Assembly (NCBI RefSeq): GCF_016861975.1
Contig: NZ_BOMB01000024.1
Span: 1 to 64,000, forward strand
DNA: 64,000 nt
Source of the DNA: Actinocatenispora rupis
Lineage (GTDB): Bacteria; Actinomycetota; Actinomycetes; Mycobacteriales; Micromonosporaceae
Direction of reading: 5' to 3'
The notes under the pieces are model-generated. The model ran no database searches. It saw nothing but the letters and a program-made list of their open reading frames with translations, and was not told the DNA's origin. Each line of letters begins with the position of its first letter. Position 1 is the first letter of the stretch. This document shows positions 45,371 through 54,558 of this stretch, piece after piece. A program made the translations under genes and the position numbers.

Positions 45371-45697
45371 ATGTACGCGATCGTCAAGACCGGCGGCAAG
45401 CAGTACAAGGTCGCCGAGGGCGACGTGATCGAGGTCGAGAAGCTCCAGGGCGAGCCCGGCGACACGGTGACGCTGCCCACGGTGCTGCTCGTCGACGGCG
45501 AGGGTGACGACACCACCGTCACGACCGACCCGGCCGTACTGGCCGAGGTCGAGGTGACCGGCGAGCTGGTCGCTCACACCAAGGGCCCGAAGATCCGGAT
45601 CCACAAGTTCAAGAACAAGACCGGCTACCACAAGCGCCAGGGTCACCGCCAGCCGCTGACCCAGGTGAAGGTGACCGGCATCGAGAGCGGGAAGTAG
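45371..45697 (+). CDS. rplU: 50S ribosomal protein L21
   Basis: The protein has 108 residues, begins [18 protein letters not shown] and has the [20 protein letters not shown] rRNA-binding segment. It is eight bases upstream of rpmA and forms an operon with it. Confidence 0.97.
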   Translation: MYAIVKTGGKQYKVAEGDVIEVEKLQGEPGDTVTLPTVLLVDGEGDDTTVTTDPAVLAEVEVTGELVAHTKGPKIRIHKFKNKTGYHKRQGHRQPLTQVKVTGIESGK

Positions 45698-45705
45698 GCG
45701 CCGAG

Positions 45706-45954
45706 ATGGCACACAAGAAGGGTGCGTCGAGCTCGCGGAACGGTCGCGACTCCAACGCTCAGCGGCTCGGCGTGAAGCGCTTCGGCGGCCAGTCGGTCAA
45801 CGCCGGCGAGATCCTGCTGCGTCAGCGCGGCACCAAGTTCCACCCGGGCGACCAGGTCGGCCGTGGCAAGGACGACACGCTGTTCGCGCTGTCCGCGGGT
45901 ACGGTCGAGTTCGGCTACAAGCGTGGCCGCCGCGTCATCAGCGTGGTGAGCTGA
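45706..45954 (+). CDS. rpmA: 50S ribosomal protein L27
   Basis: The protein has 82 residues. It starts [20 protein letters not shown] and includes [10 protein letters not shown] and the QRGTKFHPG motif. There is no Firmicutes-type N-terminal extension. It is the second gene of the rplU operon, followed by a strong palindrome. Confidence 0.97.
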   Translation: MAHKKGASSSRNGRDSNAQRLGVKRFGGQSVNAGEILLRQRGTKFHPGDQVGRGKDDTLFALSAGTVEFGYKRGRRVISVVS

Positions 45955-46045
45955 CCGCGCGTCGTAAGCCGTGGCGGCGTGGCCGTCGCGGTCATCGGGG
46001 CGTGGCGCCCCGGACCCCCGCGCAGGCGGGGAGGCAAGCCGTGGG

Positions 46046-46077
46046 ACGGGCGGGCCGGTAGCTACCGGCCCGCCCGT
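46046..46077. terminator. Terminator after rplU-rpmA
   Basis: A 32-bp perfect palindrome has 16-bp arms, ACGGGCGGGCCGGTAG and its complement, without a spacer, followed by TCTGTCG. It separates rpmA from obgE. Confidence 0.75.
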
Positions 46078-46136
46078 TCTGTCGTCGCTGGCCGTCCGGT
46101 GTGCCCACGCACCACGGCACACTTCGGAGACATCTC

Positions 46137-47573
46137 ATGACGACGTTCGTGGATCGCACCGTGCTGCACGTGCAGGCGGGCAACGGTGGGCACGGTTGCA
46201 TGTCCATCCACCGGGAGAAGTTCAAGCCGCTGGGCGGGCCGGACGGGGGCAACGGCGGGCGCGGCGGCGACGTCGTCCTGGAGGTCGACCCGGGCGTGCA
46301 CACGCTGCTGGACTTCCACTTCCGGCCGCATCTGAAGGCGGAGAACGGCCGCCCCGGCCAGGGTTCCGACCGGGACGGCGCGACGGGCTCCGAGCTGCGC
46401 GTACGGGTGCCGGACGGCACGGTGGTGCAGACGCCGGACGGCGAAGTACTCGCGGACCTGGTCGGCCCGGGTACGAGCTTCGTGGTGGCGACGGGTGGGC
46501 GCGGCGGGCGCGGCAACGCGGCGCTGGCCAACTCGCGGCGCAAGGCGCCGGGGTTCGCTGAGTTGGGTGAGCCGGGCGAGGCGTGCGACGTCGTACTGGA
46601 GCTGAAGAGTGTCGCGGACGTGGGGCTGGTCGGCTTCCCGAGCGCGGGCAAGTCGTCGCTGATCTCGGTACTGTCCGCGGCGCGGCCGAAGATCGCCGAC
46701 TACCCGTTCACCACCCTCCAGCCCAACCTCGGCGTGGTGCGCGCGGGCGAGGTGACGTTCACGATCGCGGACGTACCGGGGCTGATTCCGGGTGCGGCGC
46801 AGGGCAAGGGGCTCGGGCTGGACTTCCTCCGGCACATCGAGCGGTGCGCGGTGCTGGTGCACGTGGTCGACCTGGCCACCGAGGAGCCGGGGCGTGACCC
46901 GGCGAGCGACATCGACGCTATCGAGGCCGAGCTGTCCGAGTACGGGGGGCTGGCGGACCGGCCGCGGATCGTCGCGCTGAACAAGGTCGACGTACCGCAC
47001 GGGCGGGAGCTGGCCGAGATCGTCACGGCCGACCTGGCGTCGCGGGGCTGGCCGATCTTCGAGGTGTCCGCGGTGACCCGGGAGGGGCTGCGGGAGTTCG
47101 GGTTCGCGCTGGCGCGGGCGGTGTCGGAGTACCGGGCGGCGCACCCGCCGGCGGAGCCGACCCGGATCGTACTGCGCCCGACGGCCGTCGACGACCGGCA
47201 GTTCACGGTCGAGCAGGACGCCGACGGGACGTACGTGGTGCGCGGGCCGCGGCCCGAGCGCTGGGTGCGGCAGACCGACTTCTCCAACAACGAAGCCATC
47301 GGGTACCTGGCGGACCGGCTCGCGCGGCTCGGCGTCGAGGACGCGCTCGCGGGGGCCGGCGCGATGCCCGGCGCGCCCGTACGGATCGGGACCGTCGAGT
47401 TCGACTGGGAGCCGACGATGTCCGCGGGCGACTTCGTACCGGGGCGGCTCGGCACCGACTACCGGCTGGAGGACAACTCGCGGGTCGGCGCGGCGGACCG
47501 GCTCGCCGCGCGGAAGGCACGGCGGGACCGGGTCGACGTCGACGGCGAGTGGGATGGGGAGGACGACTCCTGA
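46137..47573 (+). CDS. obgE: GTPase Obg/CgtA
   Basis: The protein has 478 residues. The glycine-rich Obg fold covers 1-160 ([30 protein letters not shown]). The GTPase domain follows: G1 GFPSAGKSS at 166-174, DVPGL for G3 and NKVD for G4. A C-terminal OCT domain is at about 345-420. It acts in large ribosomal subunit assembly. The next gene is not proB, unlike the common obgE-proB-proA order. Confidence 0.96.
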   Translation: MTTFVDRTVLHVQAGNGGHGCMSIHREKFKPLGGPDGGNGGRGGDVVLEVDPGVHTLLDFHFRPHLKAENGRPGQGSDRDGATGSELRVRVPDGTVVQTPDGEVLADLVGPGTSFVVATGGRGGRGNAALANSRRKAPGFAELGEPGEACDVVLELKSVADVGLVGFPSAGKSSLISVLSAARPKIADYPFTTLQPNLGVVRAGEVTFTIADVPGLIPGAAQGKGLGLDFLRHIERCAVLVHVVDLATEEPGRDPASDIDAIEAELSEYGGLADRPRIVALNKVDVPHGRELAEIVTADLASRGWPIFEVSAVTREGLREFGFALARAVSEYRAAHPPAEPTRIVLRPTAVDDRQFTVEQDADGTYVVRGPRPERWVRQTDFSNNEAIGYLADRLARLGVEDALAGAGAMPGAPVRIGTVEFDWEPTMSAGDFVPGRLGTDYRLEDNSRVGAADRLAARKARRDRVDVDGEWDGEDDS

Positions 47574-48013
47574 CCTTCCCGGGTCAGGACTCTCCGGGTA
47601 CTCGCTCGGCGCGCTCGCCGTTCTCGTGTTGTGCATGGCGTTGCGGGTGTTCGCCGCTCTCGTGGGGCTTCTTTCCCCGGTGTTGAGCGCCCTTGCCAGG
47701 GCTTGGGGGCGCGAGAGAGGACTCCGTCCTCTCTCGCGCTCTCTCCTGCACAGGGGGATCCGCCCCCTTGTGGATCCCCCTGAGTAGGCCGATGCTTTTG
47801 CGTTCGCCTCTCTGCACCGACCCAAGTCCTTGTGCGCCAACCGAAGTGGCTCGATCCACCGGGGCACCGTCCGGGCCTTGCTGCTCTGCGCTGGTCATTC
47901 GCCCTGTTGTGCTGTCCCCTCGTACCGGGGGTTCGGGGGTTCGGGGGGAGTGGGTGGGCGGGGGTACGGTGACGGGGGTTCGGCTGAGGTCGTGGTCGCG
48001 GGGAGGGGCGGCG
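47574..48013. other. Non-coding stretch with two strong hairpins
   Basis: No gene is seen. A hairpin at 47709-47739 has perfect 14-bp arms (GCGCGAGAGAGGAC / GTCCTCTCTCGCGC) with a 3-nt loop. A second at 47752-47781 has AGGGGGATCC / GGATCCCCCT arms with a 10-nt loop. They lie 136 and 179 bp after obgE and could end its transcription or form a small structured RNA. Confidence 0.55.
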
Positions 48014-49246
48014 ATGGGTGGTGGGCTGGCGCGCCGCGGCGGGTCCATGCAGGACCGGTTCGGACGTGAGCTGCTGCGCCGGTTCCAGGGCAGCCCCGGG
48101 GTGGTGGACAGCTGGTACTCGGCGGAGCGGTTCGCGATCGGGTACCGGCGGGTCGTCGGCGGCGTTGTGAACTGGGCGTACCTGGGGAGCCTGTACGCGG
48201 AGTGCGCGGGACTGGCGGGGGAGCCACGGGACGCGGCGCTGGCCCGGTACGTGGCGTCGATGACGGAGCCGGCGACGGTGCCGCGCGAGTGGGGTGCGGC
48301 CGCGTCGCTGCTGCGGCCGGTGCTGTGCGGGACGGCCGTGGGACGCAGCGCCCCGGGGTCCGGGCGCGACGGCGAGTCGCTCGTACGACGGGCGGCGCTG
48401 CCGTTCCTGGACGAGGTCGTGGTGGTCGACCTGCCCACCACCATCGGGTACGTGACGCGCGACCTGGTGGCGTCGTGGCGGGTGTCGGTGGCGGACGTGT
48501 TCGCCGTGGCGCGGGCGAACCTGGCGGCGGACCGGCGCGAGGTGCTGTCCGCGGCGCGCCGCGAGCCGGCCGTGCTGCGGTTCGTCGACGACGGCGCGGC
48601 GTACTGGGTGTCCCGGCTGCTCGTACCGGGCTGGCTCGCCGGGCTCGGTGAGCTGGTCGGCGGCCGGCCGGTGGCGTTCGCACCCGACCGCGACAGCCTC
48701 CTCGTCGTACGCGACGGGCCGCAGGTGGCGGAGATGTTCGACATCGTGGCCGCGGAGTACCGGGAGTCGACGCGGGCGGTGTCGCCGGTCGCGTACACGG
48801 CGGACACGGCCGGCCGGGTCATGCCGTACCGGGTTCCCCCGGACCACCCGGCGTACGACGCGGCGGCGCGGGCGGACCGGCTGCTCGCCGCCTCCGCGTA
48901 CGACACGCAGGCGGACCTGCTACGCGCGGACTGGTCGGTGGCGCAACGGGTCTCGGTGGCCAGCTACCTGCTGGTCGAGCCCGACCGGGCCGCGCCGTCG
49001 AGCGTGTCGACGTGGCGGCAGGACGTGGCGACGCTGCTGCCGGTCACCGACCGGGTCGCGCTCGTCGGCGCCGACCGGCGCGAATCGTGGCTGATCGGCT
49101 GGGACACCTTGATGTCCGGCGCGGCGCCGCGGCGCGTGCCGGGGCTGGTGCCGCCGCGGTACCGGGTGGGGTTGTGGCCGACCGGGGACTCCTGGCGCCG
49201 CCTCGTCACCGGCGCCTGGCACCGCGCCGACGGAGCGTTGGGCTGA
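48014..49246 (+). CDS. Conserved protein of unknown function (DUF1444-like middle region)
   Basis: The protein has 410 residues from ATG 48014 (GGGGAGGGG upstream). It is soluble and has no signal or helix. The stretch FLDEVVVVDLPTTIGYVTRD, then VSVADVFAVARANL, resembles the core of DUF1444/YtpQ proteins (an acidic strand, then a helix ending ANL). The match is by eye only. Its last codons, encoding TGAWHRADGALG, are the first unit of the decayed tandem array that follows. Confidence 0.7.
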   Translation: MGGGLARRGGSMQDRFGRELLRRFQGSPGVVDSWYSAERFAIGYRRVVGGVVNWAYLGSLYAECAGLAGEPRDAALARYVASMTEPATVPREWGAAASLLRPVLCGTAVGRSAPGSGRDGESLVRRAALPFLDEVVVVDLPTTIGYVTRDLVASWRVSVADVFAVARANLAADRREVLSAARREPAVLRFVDDGAAYWVSRLLVPGWLAGLGELVGGRPVAFAPDRDSLLVVRDGPQVAEMFDIVAAEYRESTRAVSPVAYTADTAGRVMPYRVPPDHPAYDAAARADRLLAASAYDTQADLLRADWSVAQRVSVASYLLVEPDRAAPSSVSTWRQDVATLLPVTDRVALVGADRRESWLIGWDTLMSGAAPRRVPGLVPPRYRVGLWPTGDSWRRLVTGAWHRADGALG

Positions 49247-49720
49247 CGCGACCGGCGTCTGGCACCGCGCCGACGGTGCCTTGGATTGAGGCGAGCGGCG
49301 TGTGGCGTGCGGCGCCGCCGACGGCGCGCTGCGCTGACGGCGCCGCTGAACTGACGTGACCGGAATGTGGCGCCGCGCTGAGGGTGCCTTGGACTGAGGC
49401 GACCGGCGTGTGGCGTGCGGCGCCGCGCTTATGGCGCGCTGGGCTGACGCGAGCGGTGTGCTGCGCTGACAGCGCCGCTGAACTGACGTGACCGGAGTGG
49501 GGCGCCACGCCGACGGCGCCTTGGGCTGACGCGACCGCGTGCTGCGCTGTCGGCGCCCCTGAACTGACGTGGCCGGAATGCGCGCCGTGCCGACGGTGCT
49601 TTGGGTGACGCGGGTGCGCGTGGGAATCGCGTCGACGGTGCCTTGTGCTGAGGCGAGCGGCGGGGGCGGGTGGCGCGGCTCCGATGGCGCGCTGGGCCGA
49701 CGCGACCCGGCGCGCGTGAC
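49205..49720. repeat. Decayed tandem array derived from the 3' end of the preceding gene
   Basis: About a dozen units of 38-60 bp follow the model GACCGGCGTCTGGCACCGCG then CCGACGGTGCCTTGG and CTGACGC. The first copy is the coding end of the 410-residue protein. Two unit types, one with GCGTGTGGCGTGCGGCGCC and one with GCCGCTGAACTGACGTGACC, alternate several times. No open frame is preserved beyond the first copy. Confidence 0.75.
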
Positions 49721-49754
49721 TCGTAGGGTATCTGTTCATGAGCGCAGCGTTCGA

Positions 49755-49812
49755 TTGTTCAATTGTTGAACAACATCTCATTGTTCAATTGTCCAACTGT
49801 TGAACAATGAGA
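49755..49812. repeat. AT-rich palindrome, locus 2
   Basis: A core hairpin with 13-bp arms (49776-49788 TCTCATTGTTCAA, 49800-49812) surrounds the same loop TTGTCCAACTG as at 36.5 kb. An adjoining palindrome, TTGTTCAATTGTTGAACAA, is at 49755-49773. It lies 75-90 bp beyond the stop of the minus-strand exporter and after the tandem array, so it is not in a promoter of either neighbour. Confidence 0.88.
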
Positions 49813-49904
49813 CAGTTGAACAATATGGCGACGCAGAAACATCACCCCAGGTCAGAGCCCCGGATCGACCGTACGTCCACGTGCGCGCAGGCGTACGCGG
49901 GAGG

Positions 49905-51554
49905 TCAGTGAGGTGGGCGGGCTTGTGCCGGGGCGGTTTCGTCGGCGCTGGTTTCGGGCGGGGTGGGGCGGCGGCCCTTGAGGAAGAGGCAGGACACGGC
50001 GGCGAGGGCGAGTACGGCGATGGGCAGGAGCAGGGTGGGTTTCATGGCGTCGACGAACGCGACGCGGAACGTGTCGACGGCGAGTGCCCTGATCTGATCG
50101 GCGACCTGGGCGGGTATGCCGGGTGGTAGCGCGGGTGACGGGTGGTGGGTGCCGACGTCGAGGCTGCCGGATACGTGCGAGAACCCGTCGACGAACCGGG
50201 AGCGGAACGCCGGCGGCAGTGCCTGCGCGTGCTGTTGCGCGGACTGGGTGAGTTTGCCGGACAGTTGCGCGGACAGCAGTGCCCCGACGGCGGCGGTACC
50301 GATGACGGCGCCGAGCTGGCGCGTGGTGTTGAAGACGCCGGATGCGGCGCCGGAGAGCCGGGGCGGGATGCCGCGCATGGCTTCGGTGGTGAGCGGGGCG
50401 AAGATGCCGCCCATTCCGACGCCGGCGATGAGCAGGGCGGGCAGGAACGTGAGCCGGCTGCTGTGCACTTCGGCGACGGCGATCAGGTACGCCATGCCGG
50501 TGCCGAACAGGACGAGCCCGGTGAGCAGGATGTACTTGCCGCCGATGCGGTCGGCGAGCCGGCCGGTGAACGGTGCGATGAACAGGGACACGAGCGGCAT
50601 CGGGGCGAGGGTGAGCCCGGCGTCGAACGCGGACAGTCCGAGTACGGACTGGAGGTAGATGGTCAGCGGCAGGAACATGCCGAGCATGCCGAACGACATG
50701 GCCAGCGAGACCAGGTTCATCAGGGAGAAGTTGCGGTCGCGCAGGATCGAGAACGGGACGAGGGGTTCGCGGCGGTTGTAGTACTGGGTGAGCAGGAACG
50801 CGATGAGCACGACGACGCCGGCGCCGATGACGAGCGGGATCGTGACGAAGCCGCGGATGGTGCCCCAGTGGTAGCGCTCGCCCTCGATGAGCCCGTACGT
50901 GATGAGGAAGAGGGCGACGCTGACGAGGACGGTGCCGACGATGTCGAAGTGGTGGCGGCGTTGTTCGCCCCGCCCGGGCACGGTCCAGGCGGACAGCGCG
51001 AACGCGATGATCCCGATCGGTACGTTCAGGTAGAAGATCCACTCCCAGCTGGCGTACGTGATGAGCAGGCCGCCGAGGGTGGGGCCGGCGACGGCGGCGA
51101 CCCCGGCGACCGCACCCCAGATGCCGAACGCGACGCCGCGGCGTTCGGCGGGGAAGATCCGGGTGATGATGGCCAGCGACTGTGGGCTGAGCAGCGCGCC
51201 GCCGACGCCCTGCACCACCCGGGCGGCGATGAGCTGGTCGGGGTTGCTGGCGAAGCCGCAGGCGGCGGACGCGACGACGAACACGACCAGTCCGATCAGG
51301 TAGATCGACTTGGCGCCGAACATGTCGCCGAGCCGCCCCGCCGTGATCAGCAGTACGGCGTAGACGAGGACGTAGCCGCTCTGGATCCAGAGGATGTCGT
51401 CGAGCGAGGCGTTGAGGCCGTCGCTGATGGCCGGGATCGCGATCGTGACGATCGTGGTGTCCAGCAGGATCATGAAGAAGCCGAGGCACATGGCGATCAG
51501 GACGACCCACGGGTTGCCCTTGATCCGGTGCCGCGCGGGCGTTCCGCCAGGCAT
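49905..51554 (-). CDS. DHA2 family multidrug MFS exporter (EmrB/QacA type)
   Basis: The protein has 549 residues and about 14 helices. Motifs are LDTTIVTIAIPAI in helix 1, GRLGDMFGAK (motif A) and ARVVQGVGGALLSPQSL (motif B/C region). The loop QLSGKLTQSAQQHAQALPPA near 440 is the extracytoplasmic segment common in this group. It exports drugs or metabolites by proton antiport. No regulator is adjacent; the ABC genes diverge upstream. Confidence 0.92.
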   Translation of the reverse strand: MPGGTPARHRIKGNPWVVLIAMCLGFFMILLDTTIVTIAIPAISDGLNASLDDILWIQSGYVLVYAVLLITAGRLGDMFGAKSIYLIGLVVFVVASAACGFASNPDQLIAARVVQGVGGALLSPQSLAIITRIFPAERRGVAFGIWGAVAGVAAVAGPTLGGLLITYASWEWIFYLNVPIGIIAFALSAWTVPGRGEQRRHHFDIVGTVLVSVALFLITYGLIEGERYHWGTIRGFVTIPLVIGAGVVVLIAFLLTQYYNRREPLVPFSILRDRNFSLMNLVSLAMSFGMLGMFLPLTIYLQSVLGLSAFDAGLTLAPMPLVSLFIAPFTGRLADRIGGKYILLTGLVLFGTGMAYLIAVAEVHSSRLTFLPALLIAGVGMGGIFAPLTTEAMRGIPPRLSGAASGVFNTTRQLGAVIGTAAVGALLSAQLSGKLTQSAQQHAQALPPAFRSRFVDGFSHVSGSLDVGTHHPSPALPPGIPAQVADQIRALAVDTFRVAFVDAMKPTLLLPIAVLALAAVSCLFLKGRRPTPPETSADETAPAQARPPH

Positions 51555-51800
51555 CCTCCCACGCTAGGCCGCGGGTACGGCCGGCGCCGGCGGCCACCGG
51601 AAAATCGGGCTGCACGGACATCACGACATGGGTAATATCGGCGGGCTTGCCCGGGGTGTGGTGTGCCGGAGTTCGGCCCCACGAAGCCAAGAGCGGGCTC
51701 CTGCTACCGCCAGCCGCGTCCGCGGCGCGGCCGTGGCGGGCGCTCCCGCCGCCCTCCACCGGTCTGCCCGTGGCGCCATGAGATGTGGCCGAGGAGTTCC

Positions 51801-52634
51801 ATGGGCACCGTTTCCACCGTGCTGTCACCTCCCGCCCTGCGTACCGGAATGGCCCTGGCCGGGGCCGGTTTCCGCCGCTGGGCCACGTACCGGCAGGCCA
51901 TGCTGGCCGGTGCGTTCACCAACACCGTCTTCGGGTTCCTGCGTACCTCGGTGATGCTGGCCGTGGCGGCCGGCGCGGGCGGGGTCGCCGCCGGTTACCG
52001 GGGACCGCAGCTCGCCACGTACGTGTGGGTCGGTCAGGGCCTGCTCGCCGTGGTCCAGCTGTGGGGCTGGACCGAGCTGTCCGACCGGGTACGTACCGGC
52101 GACGTCCAGTCCGACCTCCTGCGCCCGGTCCACCCGGTGCTCAGCTACCTGGCCGCCGACCTGGGCCGGGCCGCGTTCGCGCTGTGCAGCCGGTTCGTGC
52201 TGCCGATGGTCGTCGGCCTGATCGCCTTCGACCTGTACCTGCCGCACCGGCCGGCCACGTACCCGTTGTTCCTGCTGAGCATGCTGTTCGCGACGGTGGT
52301 GTCGTTCGGCGTGCGGTACCTGGTGAACCTGACGGCGTTCTGGTTGCTGGACATCCGGGGCGTGATCATGGCCTGGCTGCTCTGCTCCAACGCCCTGACC
52401 GGCATGTACTTCCCGATCGCGTTCCTGCCCGGCTGGGCGCAGGCGGTGCTGTGGTACGCGACGCCGTTCCCGTCGATCCTGCAGGCGCCGGTGGACGTGG
52501 TCGTCGAGCGCGGTACGGCGGGGCACCAGGCGACGGTGCTCGCCGTCCAGGGGTGCTGGGCGGCCGTGATGCTGGCGGCGGCGGTGGTCGTGCAGCGCCG
52601 CGCCGAGCGCAGGCTGGTGGTGCAGGGTGGCTGA
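51801..52634 (+). CDS. ABC-2 type permease
   Basis: The protein has 277 residues and about six helices. The form RWATYRQAMLAGAFTNTVFGFLRT matches the ABC-2 permease subfamily found as a pair beside a NatA-like ATPase. The start at 51801 has GAGGAG. It overlaps the next gene by 8 bp. Exporter substrate unknown. Confidence 0.87.
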   Translation: MGTVSTVLSPPALRTGMALAGAGFRRWATYRQAMLAGAFTNTVFGFLRTSVMLAVAAGAGGVAAGYRGPQLATYVWVGQGLLAVVQLWGWTELSDRVRTGDVQSDLLRPVHPVLSYLAADLGRAAFALCSRFVLPMVVGLIAFDLYLPHRPATYPLFLLSMLFATVVSFGVRYLVNLTAFWLLDIRGVIMAWLLCSNALTGMYFPIAFLPGWAQAVLWYATPFPSILQAPVDVVVERGTAGHQATVLAVQGCWAAVMLAAAVVVQRRAERRLVVQGG

Positions 52635-53439
52635 CCGGCCGACGACCGCGGCGGCGTACCGGGCGTTGCTCGGCGCGCAGCTGCGCGCGCAGACGCAGTA
52701 CCGGTTCTCGTTCGCGCTGGACACGGCGGCGAGCGCGCTGATCACCCTGCTGGACGTGGTGTCGGTACTGGTGCTGTTCCGGGTGACGCCGGCGCTGGCC
52801 GGGTTCTCGTTCACCGACAGCCTGCTGATCGCGGGGCTGGCGAACGCCGCGTTCCAGCTCTGCGACATGTGCGTGGGCAACATCGACACGATGCGGGAGT
52901 ACATCCGGACGGGCCGGTTCGACGCGGTGCTGCTGCGGCCGCTGCGGGTGCTGCCGCAGCTGGTGTTCGGCGACTTCTCGCCGCGCCGGATCGGCCGCGC
53001 GGCGCAGGCCCTGGTGGTACTCGTGGTCGCGCTGTCGCTGGCGGACGTGACGTGGACGCCGGCCCGGACCGTACTGGTGGTGATCGCGCCGCTGTCGGGT
53101 GCGGTCATCTTCGGCGCGGTGTTCGTGGCCGGGTCGACGACGGCGTTCTGGTTCGTGGAGTCGGGCGAGTTCGCCAACGCCTTCACGTACGGTGGGCGCG
53201 ACTTCACGATCTACCCGGTGGGCATCTACCCGGGCTGGTTCCGCGCCGTCTTCGCGTACTCGCTGGGCTTCGCCTTCGTCGCGTACTTCCCGGGCCTGGC
53301 GCTCCTCGGCCGCCCGGACCCGCTCGGTACGCCGGGCTTCCTGCCGTGGTGCTCGCCGCTCGTCGCGGTACTCGCGGCCACCGCGGCGGCGCTCGTCTGG
53401 CGCGTCGGCGTCCGCCACTACCGCAGTACCGGTTCCTAG
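52627..53439 (+). CDS. ABC-2 type permease, second subunit
   Basis: The protein has 270 residues, GTG start and about six helices. FSFALDTAASALITLLDVV and GEFANAFTYGGRDFTIYPVG are typical of the partner subunit. It would form a heterodimer with the upstream permease. An 11-bp gap with GGAGG leads to the ATPase gene. Confidence 0.87.
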   Translation: MADRPTTAAAYRALLGAQLRAQTQYRFSFALDTAASALITLLDVVSVLVLFRVTPALAGFSFTDSLLIAGLANAAFQLCDMCVGNIDTMREYIRTGRFDAVLLRPLRVLPQLVFGDFSPRRIGRAAQALVVLVVALSLADVTWTPARTVLVVIAPLSGAVIFGAVFVAGSTTAFWFVESGEFANAFTYGGRDFTIYPVGIYPGWFRAVFAYSLGFAFVAYFPGLALLGRPDPLGTPGFLPWCSPLVAVLAATAAALVWRVGVRHYRSTGS

Positions 53440-53450
53440 GGAGGATCGCT

Positions 53451-54410
53451 GTGCCACTCATCGAGACGACGGGGCTGCGCAAGGAGTTCACGGTGCGCCG
53501 GAAGGCGGGGCGGTTCCGCCGGCGCCGGCACGCGGTGGCCGCCGTCGACGGGATCGACCTGGCCGTCGAGCGCGGCGAGATGCTCGGGTACATCGGGCCG
53601 AACGGCGCGGGCAAGTCGACGACATTGAAGATGCTGACGGGTGTGTTGAGCCCGTCGGGCGGTGAGGCGCGGGTGTGCGGCCTGCGCCCCGTCGCCCAGC
53701 GTACGAGGCTGGCCCGGCGGATCGGCGTGGTGTTCGGGCAGCGTTCGCAGCTGTGGTGGGACCTGCCGTTGCGCGAGTCGTTCCGGCTGCTGCGCTACGT
53801 GTACCGGGTGCCGTCGGCGGAGCACGCGGCGCGGCTGGCGGAGTGCCGCCGGCTGCTCGACCTGGACGAGTTCCTCGACACCCCGGTACGCCAGCTCTCG
53901 CTCGGGCAGCGGATGCGCGGTGAGATCACCGCGGCGCTGCTGCACGGCCCGGAGGTGCTGTTCCTGGACGAGCCGACGATCGGCCTGGACGTGGTGAGCA
54001 AGCAGGCCGTCCGGTCGTTCCTGGCGGACCTGGGCGCGGCCGGCGACACCACGCTCGTACTGACCACGCACGACCTGGCCGACATCGAGAAGCTGTGCCG
54101 CCGGCTGGTGGTCATCGACCACGGCCGGGTCGTACACGACGGGTCGCTGGCCGAGCTGCACGCCCGGTACGACTCGCGCCGGCGGGTGGTGGTGGACCTG
54201 GACGCGCCGTGGGACGGTACGCCGGTGCCGGCGGGCGCGACGGTGGAAACCGTTGCGGCGGACGGGTTCCGGGTCACGTTCGGCCTTGCCGGCGGTACGG
54301 CGGGGGACCTGGTCGCGGCGCTCGCGGGTACGGGTTCGCTGCGCGACGTGTCGGTGCTGGAGCCGGACATCGAGGAGGTCGTCGCCCGGCTGTACGCGGA
54401 GCCCGCCTGA
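53451..54410 (+). CDS. ABC transporter ATP-binding protein (NatA-like)
   Basis: The protein has 319 residues, GTG start. Walker A GPNGAGKST is near 49-57, then VFGQRSQLWWDLP, signature LSLGQRMRGEI and Walker B VLFLDEPTIGLD, with a THD switch. The C-terminal 80 residues form a regulatory extension. The QRSQLWWDLP form is typical of the ATPase paired with two ABC-2 permeases in many actinomycetes. It is the last gene of the three-gene exporter. Confidence 0.92.
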   Translation: MPLIETTGLRKEFTVRRKAGRFRRRRHAVAAVDGIDLAVERGEMLGYIGPNGAGKSTTLKMLTGVLSPSGGEARVCGLRPVAQRTRLARRIGVVFGQRSQLWWDLPLRESFRLLRYVYRVPSAEHAARLAECRRLLDLDEFLDTPVRQLSLGQRMRGEITAALLHGPEVLFLDEPTIGLDVVSKQAVRSFLADLGAAGDTTLVLTTHDLADIEKLCRRLVVIDHGRVVHDGSLAELHARYDSRRRVVVDLDAPWDGTPVPAGATVETVAADGFRVTFGLAGGTAGDLVAALAGTGSLRDVSVLEPDIEEVVARLYAEPA

Positions 54411-54471
54411 GTCGATTGGGCCGGTTTGGGACCTCGCGGTGATCAGATCTCGCGTTAATCATTGACTAAAT

Positions 54472-54500
54472 CCAGAAGACGTAAGAAACTTTCCGGCTAT
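54472..54500 (+). promoter_or_regulatory. Predicted promoter of the Opp-type operon
   Basis: TTGACT (54472-54477) and GGCTAT (54495-54500) are 17 bp apart in an AT-rich stretch (54450-54530) between the exporter and importer operons. The coding start is 59 bp downstream. Confidence 0.5.
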
Positions 54501-54558
54501 GTAGCAAGCTCGTACATGGTTGGCTCAGGGTGGGTCACCAGGCCGGGAAGGAACGAGC

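Noticed and set aside
49205-49812. CRISPR array
   Set aside because: Repeats are degenerate, vary in length and are not separated by unique spacers; no cas genes are nearby.
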